This document shows positions 17,021 to 26,137 of a DNA stretch of 38,678 nt, one piece after another. Every line of letters begins with the position of its first letter. Position 1 is the stretch's first letter. The stretch is from Xenococcaceae cyanobacterium MO_188.B32 (GTDB lineage Bacteria; Cyanobacteriota; Cyanobacteriia; Cyanobacteriales; Xenococcaceae). Location: assembly GCA_030065635.1 (NCBI GenBank), contig JASJDJ010000035.1:1-38678 (forward strand). Reading direction: 5' to 3'. The translations under genes and the position numbers were made by a program. The notes under the pieces are model-generated. The model was not told the DNA's origin. It worked only from the letters and a program-made list of their open reading frames with translations, and made no database searches.

Positions 17021-20000
17021 ATGAGCGGTCAAGATAAACCTATAGGAAATAATAACAACTCGGAAGAACCACTACTAGATTTATTTGAAGATACGGAAAA
17101 AAGCAACGAGCGAGCATTTCCAGAAAATAATGATAATGATTTTAATAACTCTTGGGAAGATAATATTTCTATAGAAGAAGATCTAAATAATTTTTTGGAG
17201 GAAGATGACTCCAATTTAGAAGAAAACGTCGATATTTCTCAGCTAGAATGGTCAGATCTATATTTAGAGGAGGATGATACTCAAGACCTCCTGCCTTTTA
17301 TCCAAAATCATGACAGTTTAGACTCAGAATTAGCTGAATTACCAGAATTGGCAGTTGCCAATACAGATCTTTTAGGGGAAGAACATTTAGCAGAAGATGA
17401 TGAGGAGCATAGTCGAGGAGACTTAATCGATTTAGAGGATTTAGTAGGTTTTAATCTGACAGAAACAGAAAATTCCGAAGCAATCGTGGGAGATGATTTA
17501 AAAAACGAGGGAGAAATAGAGTTGTTAGACTTAAATGTTCCCTCTTTCTCTAATAATTTGGCAGAATTAGACGATATTTTAGACGATGCCAATCCTAGCA
17601 ACTCTTTAGGTGAACTAGAAGGATTACTCGATTCAACGACAGAAGAAATCTCTCTAGAACCTAACTTGGCTCAATCGAGTTTAGATGATTCTGGGTTAAA
17701 TTTGTCAACTTTAGAGCAGTTTTTAGACGATTCAGAAAAAGCTGACATATCTTCCTCTTCAATTCCAAAAAGTAAAGTTAAGATTCATCAATCTAGCCAA
17801 TCTAATCCGAGAGCAAAAACGACCAAAGTATTCGATCAGACCATGCGGGTCTCGGTCAAAAAACTAGACAATCTTAATAATCAGATTGGAGAACTAGTGG
17901 TTAAGCGCAATCGCTTAGAAGAAGACCAAGAACGTTTACGCCGATTTTTAGACAACCTGAATGGTCATATTCAATCCCTTGGGGACTTGGGAGGAAAAAT
18001 GCACGACTTGTACGAGCGATCGCTTTTAGAAGGAGCTTTGCTTGCTAGTCGACAAAATAATTCTTCCTCTGCACGGAGAAATCAATCGGGTTTTCTGGCA
18101 GTACAACAACAAACCGAAGATGAGGAACTAGGTGCATTGGAAATGGATCGATTTACAGGATTCCATTTACTGTCCCAAGATATTATCGAACTGATCGTAC
18201 GGGTAAGAGAATCTGCTTCTGATATTCAATTTGTAGTTGACGAAACCGATAAAATCACTCAATCACTACGACAAGTTACAACACAACTGCAAGAAGGGAT
18301 AAACTCTTCACGGATGATTAATTTCGGTCAAACTGCCGACCGATTACCCAGGGCTGTGCGGGATATTTCTCGTAAGTTGAAAAAACAAGCAGAACTACAG
18401 GTAGAAGGTAGAGATGTTCTGATCGATAAAATGATTGTCGAACATCTTTATAACCCCATGACTCATCTGGTCAACAATGCGATCGCTCACGGCATAGAAA
18501 CTCCAGAAGAAAGAAGAGAAAAGGGTAAATCAGTAGTTGGTCGCATCACTATCCGTGCTTTTATTCAAGGTAATCAAACAGTAATGACTGTTTCCGATGA
18601 CGGTGCAGGCATCGATCCAGAAAAAGTCAAAGCCAAAGCGGTAGAAAAAAATCTATTGACCTGGGCAGATGCACAACATCTATCCGAACAAGATGTCTAC
18701 GATCTTCTCTTTCATCCTGGTTTTAGTACTAAAGATCGAGCAGACGATTTTTCCGGTCGGGGAGTGGGGATGGATGTAGTTAGTACCGACCTAAAAAAAA
18801 TCCGCGGTACTATCAGTATTGAATCTGAAGTTGGCAAAGGTACTACTTTTACTATTCGTTTACCTCTAGTTCTGAGTATTTGTAAAGCCTTGACCTGCGT
18901 TTACAACAACACTCGTATTGCTTTTGCGATCGATGGAGTGGAAGATACTAAAGAGTATACTCCTAGCGATATTCAAACTAATGCCAACGGAGTCAGAAGT
19001 ATTCCTTGGCGAGATACTACTCTAACTTTTCAGCCTCTGAGTAATTTACTTTCTTATAACCGTAGAATTCGCTCGAGTAGCATCTACGGAAATGAACGAG
19101 AAGACGACACCATTTCGATCGTGATTCTCCGTAGTGCCGATAATTTGCTGGCGATCGAAGTCGATCGAGTGATTGGAGAACAAGAAATAGTTATTAAACA
19201 AATTGAAGGACCCGTCCCCAAACCTGCCGGTATTGCAGGGGCTACAGTCCTAGGGGATGGTAGTATCATGCCCATAGGGGATGTATTAGAGCTAATCGAA
19301 ATTTCTCAGGGTAAGAGAACAACCGAAATTGGTTTACCCATGTGGCAAACTGGCTTGATTTTTGGTCAAGAACAATCAGAGAAAGAGAAAGCAGAACCTC
19401 TAGTCTTAGTCGTGGATGATTCAATTACTGTCAGAGAACTTCTTTCCCTTAGCTTTAATAAGCTAGGCTACCGCGTCGAACAAGCCCGTGATGGGCAAGA
19501 AGCTTGGAATAAGCTCCGTGGTGGTTTACCTTGTAACATGATTTTCTGCGATATAGAAATGCCGAGAATGAATGGTTTAGAGCTACTCTCCCATCTACAA
19601 CAAGATAAACAATTAGCTAAAATTCCTGTAGCGATGCTCACTTCTCGCGGTGCAGAAAAACATCGAAAATTAGCTAACGATCTGGGTGCTAAGGCTTATT
19701 TAACTAAGCCCTATACCGAAAAAGACCTGATGGATGTAGCCCAAAGTTTGATCGAATTAAATAGATCGGCAGAACAAGCTGAAAAAGAACAATTAGCTTC
19801 ATCAAAAGCTACTGAGTCAAATAATTCATCAGTAGTAACTGTCAAAAAAGAACCAACTGTATTAATTATTGATGATTCAATTACAGTTAGAGAGCTATTA
19901 TCTATGACCTTTAGAAAAGCTGGTTATCAAGTAGAACAAGCTCGCGATGGTCAAGAAGCTTGGGAAAAACTACGAGGAGGACTAACTTGCGATATTGCTT

Positions 20001-20269
20001 TATGCGATATAGAAATGCCGAGAATGAATGGTTTAGAGTTATTATCTCATTTACAAGAAGATGAAAAACTCTCTTCCTTACCCGTAGCGATGCTGACTTC
20101 CCGTGGAGCGCAAAAAATGCGTAACCTTGCTGCTCAAAAAGGGGCAAAAGGCTACTTCGTTAAACCTTACGTAGAAGAAGTATTATTAGAAGCTGCTCAA
20201 AAAATGATGAATGGAGAAGTTCTGCTCGAAAACATTAATCTAGATAGTTTAGATTCTACGGAAGATTAA
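17021..20269 (+). CDS. CheA-like hybrid histidine kinase, PilL-C type, without Hpt domain
   Basis: 1082 residues from the ATG at 17021; a TTG six codons upstream is less likely. Residues 1-270 are acidic and low in complexity (Asp/Glu/Asn/Leu) and contain no Hpt phospho-histidine motif. A CheA-type dimerisation helix follows (about 272-300, RVSVKKLDNLNNQIGELVV). The ATPase domain has the N-box MTHLVNNAIAHGIE (480-493), G1 VSDDGAGID and G2 GRGVGMDVV (579-587). A CheW-like domain spans about 618-775. Two receiver domains follow, with phospho-acceptor Asp844 and Asp996 and lysines in TKPY and VKPY. Cyanobacterial pilus/phototaxis CheA proteins can be split into an Hpt-bearing PilL-N and a kinase PilL-C, so the phosphorylated histidine is probably on a separate protein. 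Role in type IV pilus motility is inferred. Confidence 0.88.
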   Translation: MSGQDKPIGNNNNSEEPLLDLFEDTEKSNERAFPENNDNDFNNSWEDNISIEEDLNNFLEEDDSNLEENVDISQLEWSDLYLEEDDTQDLLPFIQNHDSLDSELAELPELAVANTDLLGEEHLAEDDEEHSRGDLIDLEDLVGFNLTETENSEAIVGDDLKNEGEIELLDLNVPSFSNNLAELDDILDDANPSNSLGELEGLLDSTTEEISLEPNLAQSSLDDSGLNLSTLEQFLDDSEKADISSSSIPKSKVKIHQSSQSNPRAKTTKVFDQTMRVSVKKLDNLNNQIGELVVKRNRLEEDQERLRRFLDNLNGHIQSLGDLGGKMHDLYERSLLEGALLASRQNNSSSARRNQSGFLAVQQQTEDEELGALEMDRFTGFHLLSQDIIELIVRVRESASDIQFVVDETDKITQSLRQVTTQLQEGINSSRMINFGQTADRLPRAVRDISRKLKKQAELQVEGRDVLIDKMIVEHLYNPMTHLVNNAIAHGIETPEERREKGKSVVGRITIRAFIQGNQTVMTVSDDGAGIDPEKVKAKAVEKNLLTWADAQHLSEQDVYDLLFHPGFSTKDRADDFSGRGVGMDVVSTDLKKIRGTISIESEVGKGTTFTIRLPLVLSICKALTCVYNNTRIAFAIDGVEDTKEYTPSDIQTNANGVRSIPWRDTTLTFQPLSNLLSYNRRIRSSSIYGNEREDDTISIVILRSADNLLAIEVDRVIGEQEIVIKQIEGPVPKPAGIAGATVLGDGSIMPIGDVLELIEISQGKRTTEIGLPMWQTGLIFGQEQSEKEKAEPLVLVVDDSITVRELLSLSFNKLGYRVEQARDGQEAWNKLRGGLPCNMIFCDIEMPRMNGLELLSHLQQDKQLAKIPVAMLTSRGAEKHRKLANDLGAKAYLTKPYTEKDLMDVAQSLIELNRSAEQAEKEQLASSKATESNNSSVVTVKKEPTVLIIDDSITVRELLSMTFRKAGYQVEQARDGQEAWEKLRGGLTCDIALCDIEMPRMNGLELLSHLQEDEKLSSLPVAMLTSRGAQKMRNLAAQKGAKGYFVKPYVEEVLLEAAQKMMNGEVLLENINLDSLDSTED

Positions 20270-20274
20270 CTTGT

Positions 20275-20309
20275 TAATAAGTAATGGGTAATGAGTAATA
20301 AGTAATAAG
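20275..20309. repeat. Heptanucleotide tandem repeat (TAATRRG)5
   Basis: Five units TAATAAG, TAATGGG, TAATGAG, TAATAAG, TAATAAG begin five bases after the hybrid-kinase stop. TAA recurs every 7 bp, so all three forward frames are closed within 15 bp. Confidence 0.9.
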
Positions 20310-20323
20310 TAAACTAGAGTTTG

Positions 20324-22087
20324 ATGGAAACAAAAATCTTGAATTATCTGGGTTCAGAGGTCGTATCCAAGAACATTAGTTCGTTTCCGCAGGGAGCGAG
20401 TTTCTTCTGTCTTTCGATTAATAAAAAAAGAGCAAGAGTACTACTTTTGTTGCTAGGTTTTTTGTTGGGTTTAGAAACTATTTTTGCTAAGGGAATTAAA
20501 GCAGAGGAAATCAATTTACAAGTAGGAATTATCCAGCGTTTTGGTGGTAAACCTATTGATGACAAAGATAAACCAGTTCAACAGCTAACTGTTAGCAGTA
20601 GTTCGGGAGATTATCTCAATCTAAAGGTTACACCCAAGGAACAACCCAAACAAAATCTAAAAACCCAAAAAGTTGTACTCAAAGTAGAAAAGCAAAGCCT
20701 GACTAAACCTATTTTGTCAGAAAGATTAGTACTTAGCGATCATGCTACCTTTGAAACTGCAGAAGATAGTGCTAATCTCTGGAAAACTCTGGGTATTGAA
20801 GTCGAAATCGCTCAACCAGGACGTTGGCAAGTATGGGCAAAACGAGATGTTTATCCTACTCCTTTAGTGCGTCGTTGGTTACTTCATAGTCTGCAAGCTA
20901 ATGGTTACACCAATGCTTATTTAAACACAGAACTCCTCTCAGAAATTCCTCGAGTAGTTGTCATAGTAAATGACAAACGTTTCTACGCTAACGAGCTAGA
21001 AATTAGTTCGGCTCAAAATAAAGTAACTGTTAAAGAAGGAAAAAATCCCCAATCTTTTAGAGTGTATGGAGGTAGCCTACGGTTACAATCTAATGCCTAT
21101 GGTAGTTTTACTCTTGTTAATAATGTTCCTTTAGAAACTTATTTACGGGGAGTAGTTCCCTATGAAATTGTTGCTAGTGTAGCACCACCTGAAGCGATCG
21201 CTGCCCAAACTATTATTGCTCGTACTTATGCCCTCAGAAATCTTCGTCGTTTTCAGGTAGATAATTATCAACTCTGTGCCACAGTTCATTGCCAGGTATA
21301 TAAAGGCTTGAGTGGCGCAACAGAACAAACAGACCGAGCGATCGCCGAAACTAAAGGTTTGGTTTTAACTTATCAAAATGAATTGGTAGATGCTCTTTAT
21401 TCTTCTGCCACTGGTGGCGTGACAGCTTATTTTGGCGATACTTGGAATGGGGCTGAACGTCCTTATCTCAAGTCAGTAGTAGATTCCCCCTATTCTATTT
21501 GGGATTTATCTCGCTATTCTCTGGCAAATGAACGGACTTTTCGCCAGTTTATTAGTTTAGAGCAAGGATTTAATGAAACAGGAAGAAGTTCATTTCGCTG
21601 GAATAAAAAAAGAACAATTGAAGATTTAAATCGAGATTTACGCAAATATTTACGTAAAACCAGACATCCTCTAGCTAACTTTACTACTATCGAGCGCATG
21701 GAAGTGCTCGATCGATCGCCCTCTGGTAGAATTCTTACTCTTACTGTTAAAACAGATAAAGGCATGGTGGAATTAGCCAAAAACGAAGTTCGCAGTGCTT
21801 TTGAACCACCCCGCAGTACTCTTTTTTATCTCGAACCAGTTTACGATGAATCTAAAAAGTTAACTGCTTATAATTTTGTTGGTGGTGGTTTTGGTCATGG
21901 AGTAGGCTTAAGCCAATATGGTTCTTATAATTTGGCAAACTTAGGTTGGTCAGCAGCACAAATCCTCGCATTTTATTATCCGGGAACGACAATTCAATCT
22001 TTAAATGAGTCGATCGTTTTTTGGCGTAAACCCCATACACCTCTGGAATCAGAAACAAGAGAGATGCAGGAGTCTTCATTACGGTGA
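20324..22087 (+). CDS. SpoIID/LytB-domain protein, probable envelope peptidoglycan enzyme or cofactor
   Basis: About 587 residues. A 36-residue polar N-terminus precedes a hydrophobic segment (about 37-56, VLLLLLGFLLGLETIFA), a signal anchor. The SpoIID domain runs from about 255 to 540, with the core PLETYLRGVVPYEIVASV, AAQTIIARTYALRN and CQVYKGLSGATEQTDRAI. ATGGVTAYFGDTWN and GGGFGHGVGLSQYG come near its end. The acidic residue in VVPYEI corresponds to the catalytic glutamate of Bacillus SpoIID, a lytic transglycosylase acting on denuded glycans. In cyanobacteria the substrate is untested. ATG at 20324 is chosen over the TTG directly before it. The gap to the upstream kinase gene holds only the heptamer tract and a short purine stretch. 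Confidence 0.88.
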   Translation: METKILNYLGSEVVSKNISSFPQGASFFCLSINKKRARVLLLLLGFLLGLETIFAKGIKAEEINLQVGIIQRFGGKPIDDKDKPVQQLTVSSSSGDYLNLKVTPKEQPKQNLKTQKVVLKVEKQSLTKPILSERLVLSDHATFETAEDSANLWKTLGIEVEIAQPGRWQVWAKRDVYPTPLVRRWLLHSLQANGYTNAYLNTELLSEIPRVVVIVNDKRFYANELEISSAQNKVTVKEGKNPQSFRVYGGSLRLQSNAYGSFTLVNNVPLETYLRGVVPYEIVASVAPPEAIAAQTIIARTYALRNLRRFQVDNYQLCATVHCQVYKGLSGATEQTDRAIAETKGLVLTYQNELVDALYSSATGGVTAYFGDTWNGAERPYLKSVVDSPYSIWDLSRYSLANERTFRQFISLEQGFNETGRSSFRWNKKRTIEDLNRDLRKYLRKTRHPLANFTTIERMEVLDRSPSGRILTLTVKTDKGMVELAKNEVRSAFEPPRSTLFYLEPVYDESKKLTAYNFVGGGFGHGVGLSQYGSYNLANLGWSAAQILAFYYPGTTIQSLNESIVFWRKPHTPLESETREMQESSLR

Positions 22088-22119
22088 TAAAGGTGTCAAA
22101 ATAAAATTGAAGAAATTAT

Positions 22120-22147
22120 AACTCCGAACTCCGAACTCCGAACTCTA
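22120..22147. repeat. Heptanucleotide repeat (AACTCCG)3 before the zinc-ribbon gene
   Basis: Three identical AACTCCG units plus AACTCTA end two bases before the start codon at 22150, so the tract occupies the normal ribosome-binding position. Confidence 0.9.
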
Positions 22148-22149
22148 CT

Positions 22150-22512
22150 ATGCCTACTTGTTCTCGTTGCGATCGACTTGTTGATTCCCAAGCTGTTAGT
22201 TGCCCTCACTGTGGCAATCAATTAAAAGCTTTTGGTCATCCTGGTATTACTCTTCACCAAGCAACAGATACAACTTATTTGTGCGATCGCTGCACGTATC
22301 ATGAAGATGATAGCTGTAATTTTCCTCAACGCCCTTATGCTAAGACGTGTACTCTTTTCCATGATAAATCTCTGCCTTTAGTAGATGAGTCGCAATTTTC
22401 TCCCCCTAAATATGGGGGGATTAGAGGTTTTCAATTTTGGTTGAGTACTAACCGAGGATTGGTAATAATAGCCTTGATTGTCATAATCAGTGTCCTAGTT
22501 GCTGTAACCTAA
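22150..22512 (+). CDS. Zinc-ribbon membrane protein
   Basis: 120 residues. The N-terminal zinc ribbon has Cys4-x2-Cys7 and Cys18-Pro-His-Cys21. A second cysteine cluster (Cys45-x2-Cys48, Cys56, Cys67 in YLCDRCTYHEDDSCNFPQRPY) could hold another metal. A tail-anchor helix closes the protein (about 101-119, GLVIIALIVIISVLVAV). I recognise the arrangement as a conserved cyanobacterial hypothetical. No catalytic residues are evident; a structural or regulatory role at the membrane is likely. It follows the SpoIID gene by 62 bp on the same strand and has no Shine-Dalgarno, since a heptamer repeat fills the region before its ATG. Confidence 0.8.
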   Translation: MPTCSRCDRLVDSQAVSCPHCGNQLKAFGHPGITLHQATDTTYLCDRCTYHEDDSCNFPQRPYAKTCTLFHDKSLPLVDESQFSPPKYGGIRGFQFWLSTNRGLVIIALIVIISVLVAVT

Positions 22513-22514
22513 AA

Positions 22515-22563
22515 AGCTAAAAGCTAATAGCTAAAAGCTAATAGCTAATAGCTAATAGCTAAC
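22515..22563. repeat. Heptanucleotide repeat, seven units of AGCTAAN
   Basis: Units AGCTAAA, AGCTAAT, AGCTAAA, three AGCTAAT, AGCTAAC begin directly at the end of the zinc-ribbon gene, in the convergent spacer before the TPR gene. Related AGCTAAN tracts lie at 29021-29055 and 37992-38012. Confidence 0.95.
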
Positions 22564-22601
22564 ATAGCGTTAAATGCTCGAGCTAATTTTTTCAGCAAGC
22601 C

Positions 22602-23411
22602 CTAATTAAGAGTTAAAAACTTTTCGAGTGCTTCTACCATGGCAGGAGGCCAACGGCGGTCATGGGCAACCCAATCTAAATTTTGATAACGGTTATCTAT
22701 ACCTACGGCTGCTACCCAGTTACTTTCTGCATCTCCTTGTTTTCCTTCTGCCCAGAGTACAGCAGTGAGGGCTGCACGCATATCGGGGAACATAGGATAC
22801 TTACGTACTAAGTTACGCATTTGTTGAAGTGCAGATTGACGATCGCCAACTTGATAGGTCATTAAAGCAGCATTAGCGCGAGCAAGAGCAAATTCTGGTT
22901 CGAGTTCTACGGCTTTGAGATAATCAGTCAAAGCATCTTGCCAACTTTCTGCTCCTGCTTTGGCATTGCCTCGGTTATTATATGCCATAGCATCTTGAGG
23001 GTTAATTTCTAAGGCTTGGTTGTAGTCAGCTAAAGCATCTTGCCACATTTTTTTACCTTCATAGGCAATACCTCGATTGAGGTATGAATCGCTATATTGA
23101 GGAGCGAGGGTAATAGATCGATCGAAATCAGCGATCGCTTCATCTAATTTATTTTCATTGACACGGATATTGCCCCGATTACTCCATACAGCAGGATTGT
23201 CAGGAAAGTCTTCGATTAACTCCGTCCAATACTTTTCTGCTTGAGCTAAATCTCCTCGTTCTGCTGCCTGGAAAGCTTTTTGGGCGATCGCTTCTCCTTG
23301 TCGCAGTTGTTTTTCGGTAATATTGGCAGAGGTTTGAGCAAATGCGGTTTGATTAACACCCATTGCCCATAATAAACAAATACAAACTATACTAATTAGC
23401 CAACGAATCAT
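22602..23411 (-). CDS. Exported TPR-repeat protein
   Basis: 269 residues with a signal peptide (about 1-25, ISIVCICLLWAMGVNQTAFA). Four to five tetratricopeptide repeats follow: AVWSNRGNIRVNENKLDEAI, SYLNRGIAYEGKKMWQDAL, AYNNRGNAKAGAESWQDAL and ALARANAALMTYQVGDRQSAL. The C-terminal end NLDWVAHDRRWPPAMVEAL is a conserved-looking tail seen in thylakoid/lumen TPR proteins of cyanobacteria and chloroplasts. TPR folds mediate protein interaction; a role in assembling thylakoid complexes is possible but not shown. It is convergent with the zinc-ribbon gene. Confidence 0.85.
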   Translation of the reverse strand: MIRWLISIVCICLLWAMGVNQTAFAQTSANITEKQLRQGEAIAQKAFQAAERGDLAQAEKYWTELIEDFPDNPAVWSNRGNIRVNENKLDEAIADFDRSITLAPQYSDSYLNRGIAYEGKKMWQDALADYNQALEINPQDAMAYNNRGNAKAGAESWQDALTDYLKAVELEPEFALARANAALMTYQVGDRQSALQQMRNLVRKYPMFPDMRAALTAVLWAEGKQGDAESNWVAAVGIDNRYQNLDWVAHDRRWPPAMVEALEKFLTLN

Positions 23412-23550
23412 TGCCCTTTATTCCCTAGTAATTATTACTTATTATTTTGCTACAAGAATTGAATAGTTAAACGTGAATTCTATGAAGACATAAATTTTGA
23501 AAGACTCAGGAATCGGAAAAAATTTATTTTCTCCCTTGTCCTCCTCTCTT

Positions 23551-23593
23551 GGTGCGCGTTCCTATGGCGAGGAAACCTCGCCAGGAACGCACC
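23551..23593. repeat. Strong GC-rich hairpin downstream of sfsA
   Basis: The arms GGTGCGCGTTCCTATGGCGAGG and CCTCGCCAGGAACGCACC pair around AAA, with two 2-base bulges in the longer arm. There is no T tract, so it looks like a dispersed palindromic repeat rather than a simple terminator, though it may stop or protect the sfsA transcript. Confidence 0.8.
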
Positions 23594-23632
23594 GCTTGTC
23601 TGCCCGGTCTTCCTTGTCTTTCCCAATCGATT

Positions 23633-24367
23633 TTAAGGCTGTTGTCTAAAATACTTTGCCAATCCCAAAAAACGTACACCTTGAGAGGTAATTTCAAAAC
23701 GATAGGGTAATATTTCCACTCCAACAGTAATGGCTTCTCTTAACAATTTGCCATATTCTGGATCGTAGCGATCGCCTGGAGCAAAACGATCGCAGTCACC
23801 CCGATTGATAAAATAGAGCATGACTGGTTTAGCTGAGGGAATTAATGCAATTAATTCTCGTAAATGTTTTTGCCCGCGAGTAGTTACAGTATCGGGGAAA
23901 AGGGCGACTGTACCTTGGGAGAGAGTAACGCTTTTTACTTCTAAATATATAGGCGGTTGGGAATCGTCTCCCGTTAGTAAAAAATCGATGCGACTCTTTT
24001 TATCTTTACCGTAGGGTACTTCTGGACGAAAGCGATCGTATCTCTTGGCTAATTCGGGTAATAGTTTTTGTTCTAAAGCGAGTTTAATTACTTTATTCGG
24101 CAAACTAGTATTTACCCCTACCCAAGTAGGTCGATGATCATTTACCTCAATTGCTTCCCAGGTATAAGCTAATTTCCGTTTGGGATTATTACTCTTTGAC
24201 ACTAATACTAAACTACCAGGAGTAGATACTCCAATCATCGGGCCTGTATTAGGACAATGAGCAGTAATAATTTCTCCTGTAGTCAGTTCTATATCGGCTA
24301 AAAATCTTTTATAGCGTTTAATTAATTTGCCTTCAAAAAGAGGGGGATAAGAGTAAATATAGGTCAA
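23633..24367 (-). CDS. sfsA: SfsA family protein
   Basis: 244 residues, the usual length. Typical segments are SYPPLFEGKLIKRYKRFLAD at the N-terminus, GEIITAHCPNTGPMIG, RIDFLLTGD, PIYLEVKSVTLSQGTVALFPDTVTTRGQKHLREL and PVMLYFINRGDCDRFAPGDRYDPEYG. The acidic and lysine residues in RIDFLL and YLEVKSV resemble a PD-(D/E)xK nuclease core. E. coli SfsA was named for sugar-fermentation stimulation and is a DNA-binding protein; the biochemical role in cyanobacteria is unknown. The TTG at 24367 gives the family N-terminus and no better ATG exists. It lies 72 bp after the GGDEF-EAL fragment on the same strand. Confidence 0.93.
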   Translation of the reverse strand: MTYIYSYPPLFEGKLIKRYKRFLADIELTTGEIITAHCPNTGPMIGVSTPGSLVLVSKSNNPKRKLAYTWEAIEVNDHRPTWVGVNTSLPNKVIKLALEQKLLPELAKRYDRFRPEVPYGKDKKSRIDFLLTGDDSQPPIYLEVKSVTLSQGTVALFPDTVTTRGQKHLRELIALIPSAKPVMLYFINRGDCDRFAPGDRYDPEYGKLLREAITVGVEILPYRFEITSQGVRFLGLAKYFRQQP

Positions 24368-24439
24368 TTTATTTTGCTGCTATAGTTAGTGGTCGGGAGT
24401 TTCGGGATTATGACCGAGGCTTTTATAATATCGCTACGT

Positions 24440-26137
24440 TTAACCAAAGATGAGAGGTTGGGGGCGTTCGATGCCGTATCCTTGAGCATAGTTGACACCT
24501 ATTTGCTGTAAGCTTTGCAAAATAGCATTGTCTTCCACAAATTCTGCTATAGTTTGAATGTTCATAATCTGACTGATGTGATTAAAGCACTCAACCGTTG
24601 CATAATCAACAGAGTCTTTAACTATATTCTTGATAAAACTACCATCAATTTTGAGATAATCAACAGGCAAATTTTTGAGGTAGGCAAAAGAACTCATCCC
24701 ACTACCAAAGTCATCTAGAGCAATAGAACAACCTAATTCCCTCAATTGCTTAATTAAAGTTATTGCGTTATCGAGATTAGAAATTGCTACTGTTTCGGTA
24801 ATCTCAAAGCAAATTGTCTCAGGGGGAATAGCATAACGCTCGAATTGCTCTTGGAGAAAAGTACCAAACTCTTGGTTGTTAATACTCGCTCCAGAAAGAT
24901 TGATGGTATAGAGGTTCGTTGGGGGTTCTAGTTTTTGTTCTTTTCTCGATCGACAGTATACTTCGTAGCCAGCTAAAAAAGTAGTTACAACCCAGCGATC
25001 GATCGCTGGCATAAGATCGTAACGCTCCGCAGCCGGAAGAAAGACACCAGGAGCAATTAATTTTCCTGACTCGTCAATTAAGCGTAGAAGTATTTCGTAA
25101 TGATGGCGATCGCAATTTTCTTCAAGAGAAATAATCTTTTGAGCGTAAAGACAAAAACGATTTTCTTCTAAAGCTCGATTTAATTTTTCAATCCACTGTC
25201 TTTCTCCACGCTGTTGGGATACTACAGTATCTTGTTGGTGGTAGACATAAACGCAGTTACGACCTTTTTCTTTAGCAGCATAACAAGCTGCATCTGCCGT
25301 ACTTAATAAGTCGACTAAATTGTCTGTAGTTGATTCGAGGGCAACTACACCAATACTAACGCCAATTCTAAACACCTTATCTTCCCAAGTAAAACGGAAG
25401 TCTTGAATTAATTGTCTGAGTTGATCGGCAATTTTGGGAGCTATTTCTATAGGACATTGATGAAGCAAAAGACCAAATTCATCTCCTCCCAAACGAGCAA
25501 AAACATCGGAAGCACGAATTCTCTTCTTTAATAACTGAGTTACTTGCTGTAGTAATTCATCTCCAGCAGCATGACCGCAAGTATCGTTGACGATTTTAAA
25601 CCGATCTAGATCGAGATAGCAAAGAGCATGACGAGATTTATTGTTTTGAGAATCTTTAATCACTGCACTTACTTTTTCTTCAAATTTGCGTCGATTATAC
25701 AATCCAGTTAGAGGGTCGTGGGTAGCCTGCCAAGATAGCTTTTGGGCGATCTGGCGAGATTGAGTAACATTACGGAACACAATAACTGCCCCGATAATTT
25801 TGCCTTGACCGTTTTTAATGGGTGCTGCGGAATCTTCAATGGCGTATTCGGTGCCATCCCTGGCAATTAATAAGACATCTTTAACCAGTTCACTCAGAGA
25901 CTTTTCTTGTAAGATTAAATCTACGGGATTGGTGACAGGTTGTCTGGTAGATTGGTCAACAATTGGGAAAATTTCTGCTAAAGGTCTTCCTTTCGCTTCT
26001 GCTGCTTGCCAACCAGTTAATCTTTCTGCTACTGGATTAATATATTTTACTTGACCCAACTCATCAGTGGTAATAACAGCATCGGCAATAGACTTTAGGG
26101 TGACTTGAGCTAGTTCTTTTTCAGCAAATATTTTTTG
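24440..26137 (-). pseudogene. PAS-GGDEF-EAL half of a split c-di-GMP signalling protein
   Basis: This continues in frame from the CBS/PAS half after a TAA at 26138-26140; from the stop to 24440 the frame is open. The first possible start is TTG at 26059, giving 539 residues but losing the first ~26 residues of the segment and the start of the PAS fold. In that numbering, PAS is at about 1-100 (QVKYINPVAERLTGW), GGDEF at 105-270 with an intact GGDEF at 191-195 and a product-inhibition RxxD (182-185) five residues before it. EAL is at 285-535, with Glu322 in EILLR, Asp449-Asp450 in ALDDFGSG, Lys470 and Glu506. Both cyclase and phosphodiesterase residues are present, so the enzyme half looks unspoiled. 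Whether it is made depends on internal initiation or readthrough. Confidence 0.85.

Noticed and set aside
22515-22563. Possible CRISPR-like array
   Set aside because: The units are contiguous 7-mers without spacers, so it is a simple tandem repeat.
23524-23724. Minus-strand frame overlapping the end of sfsA
   Set aside because: It lies in another frame of sfsA and continues through the hairpin repeat; no independent support.
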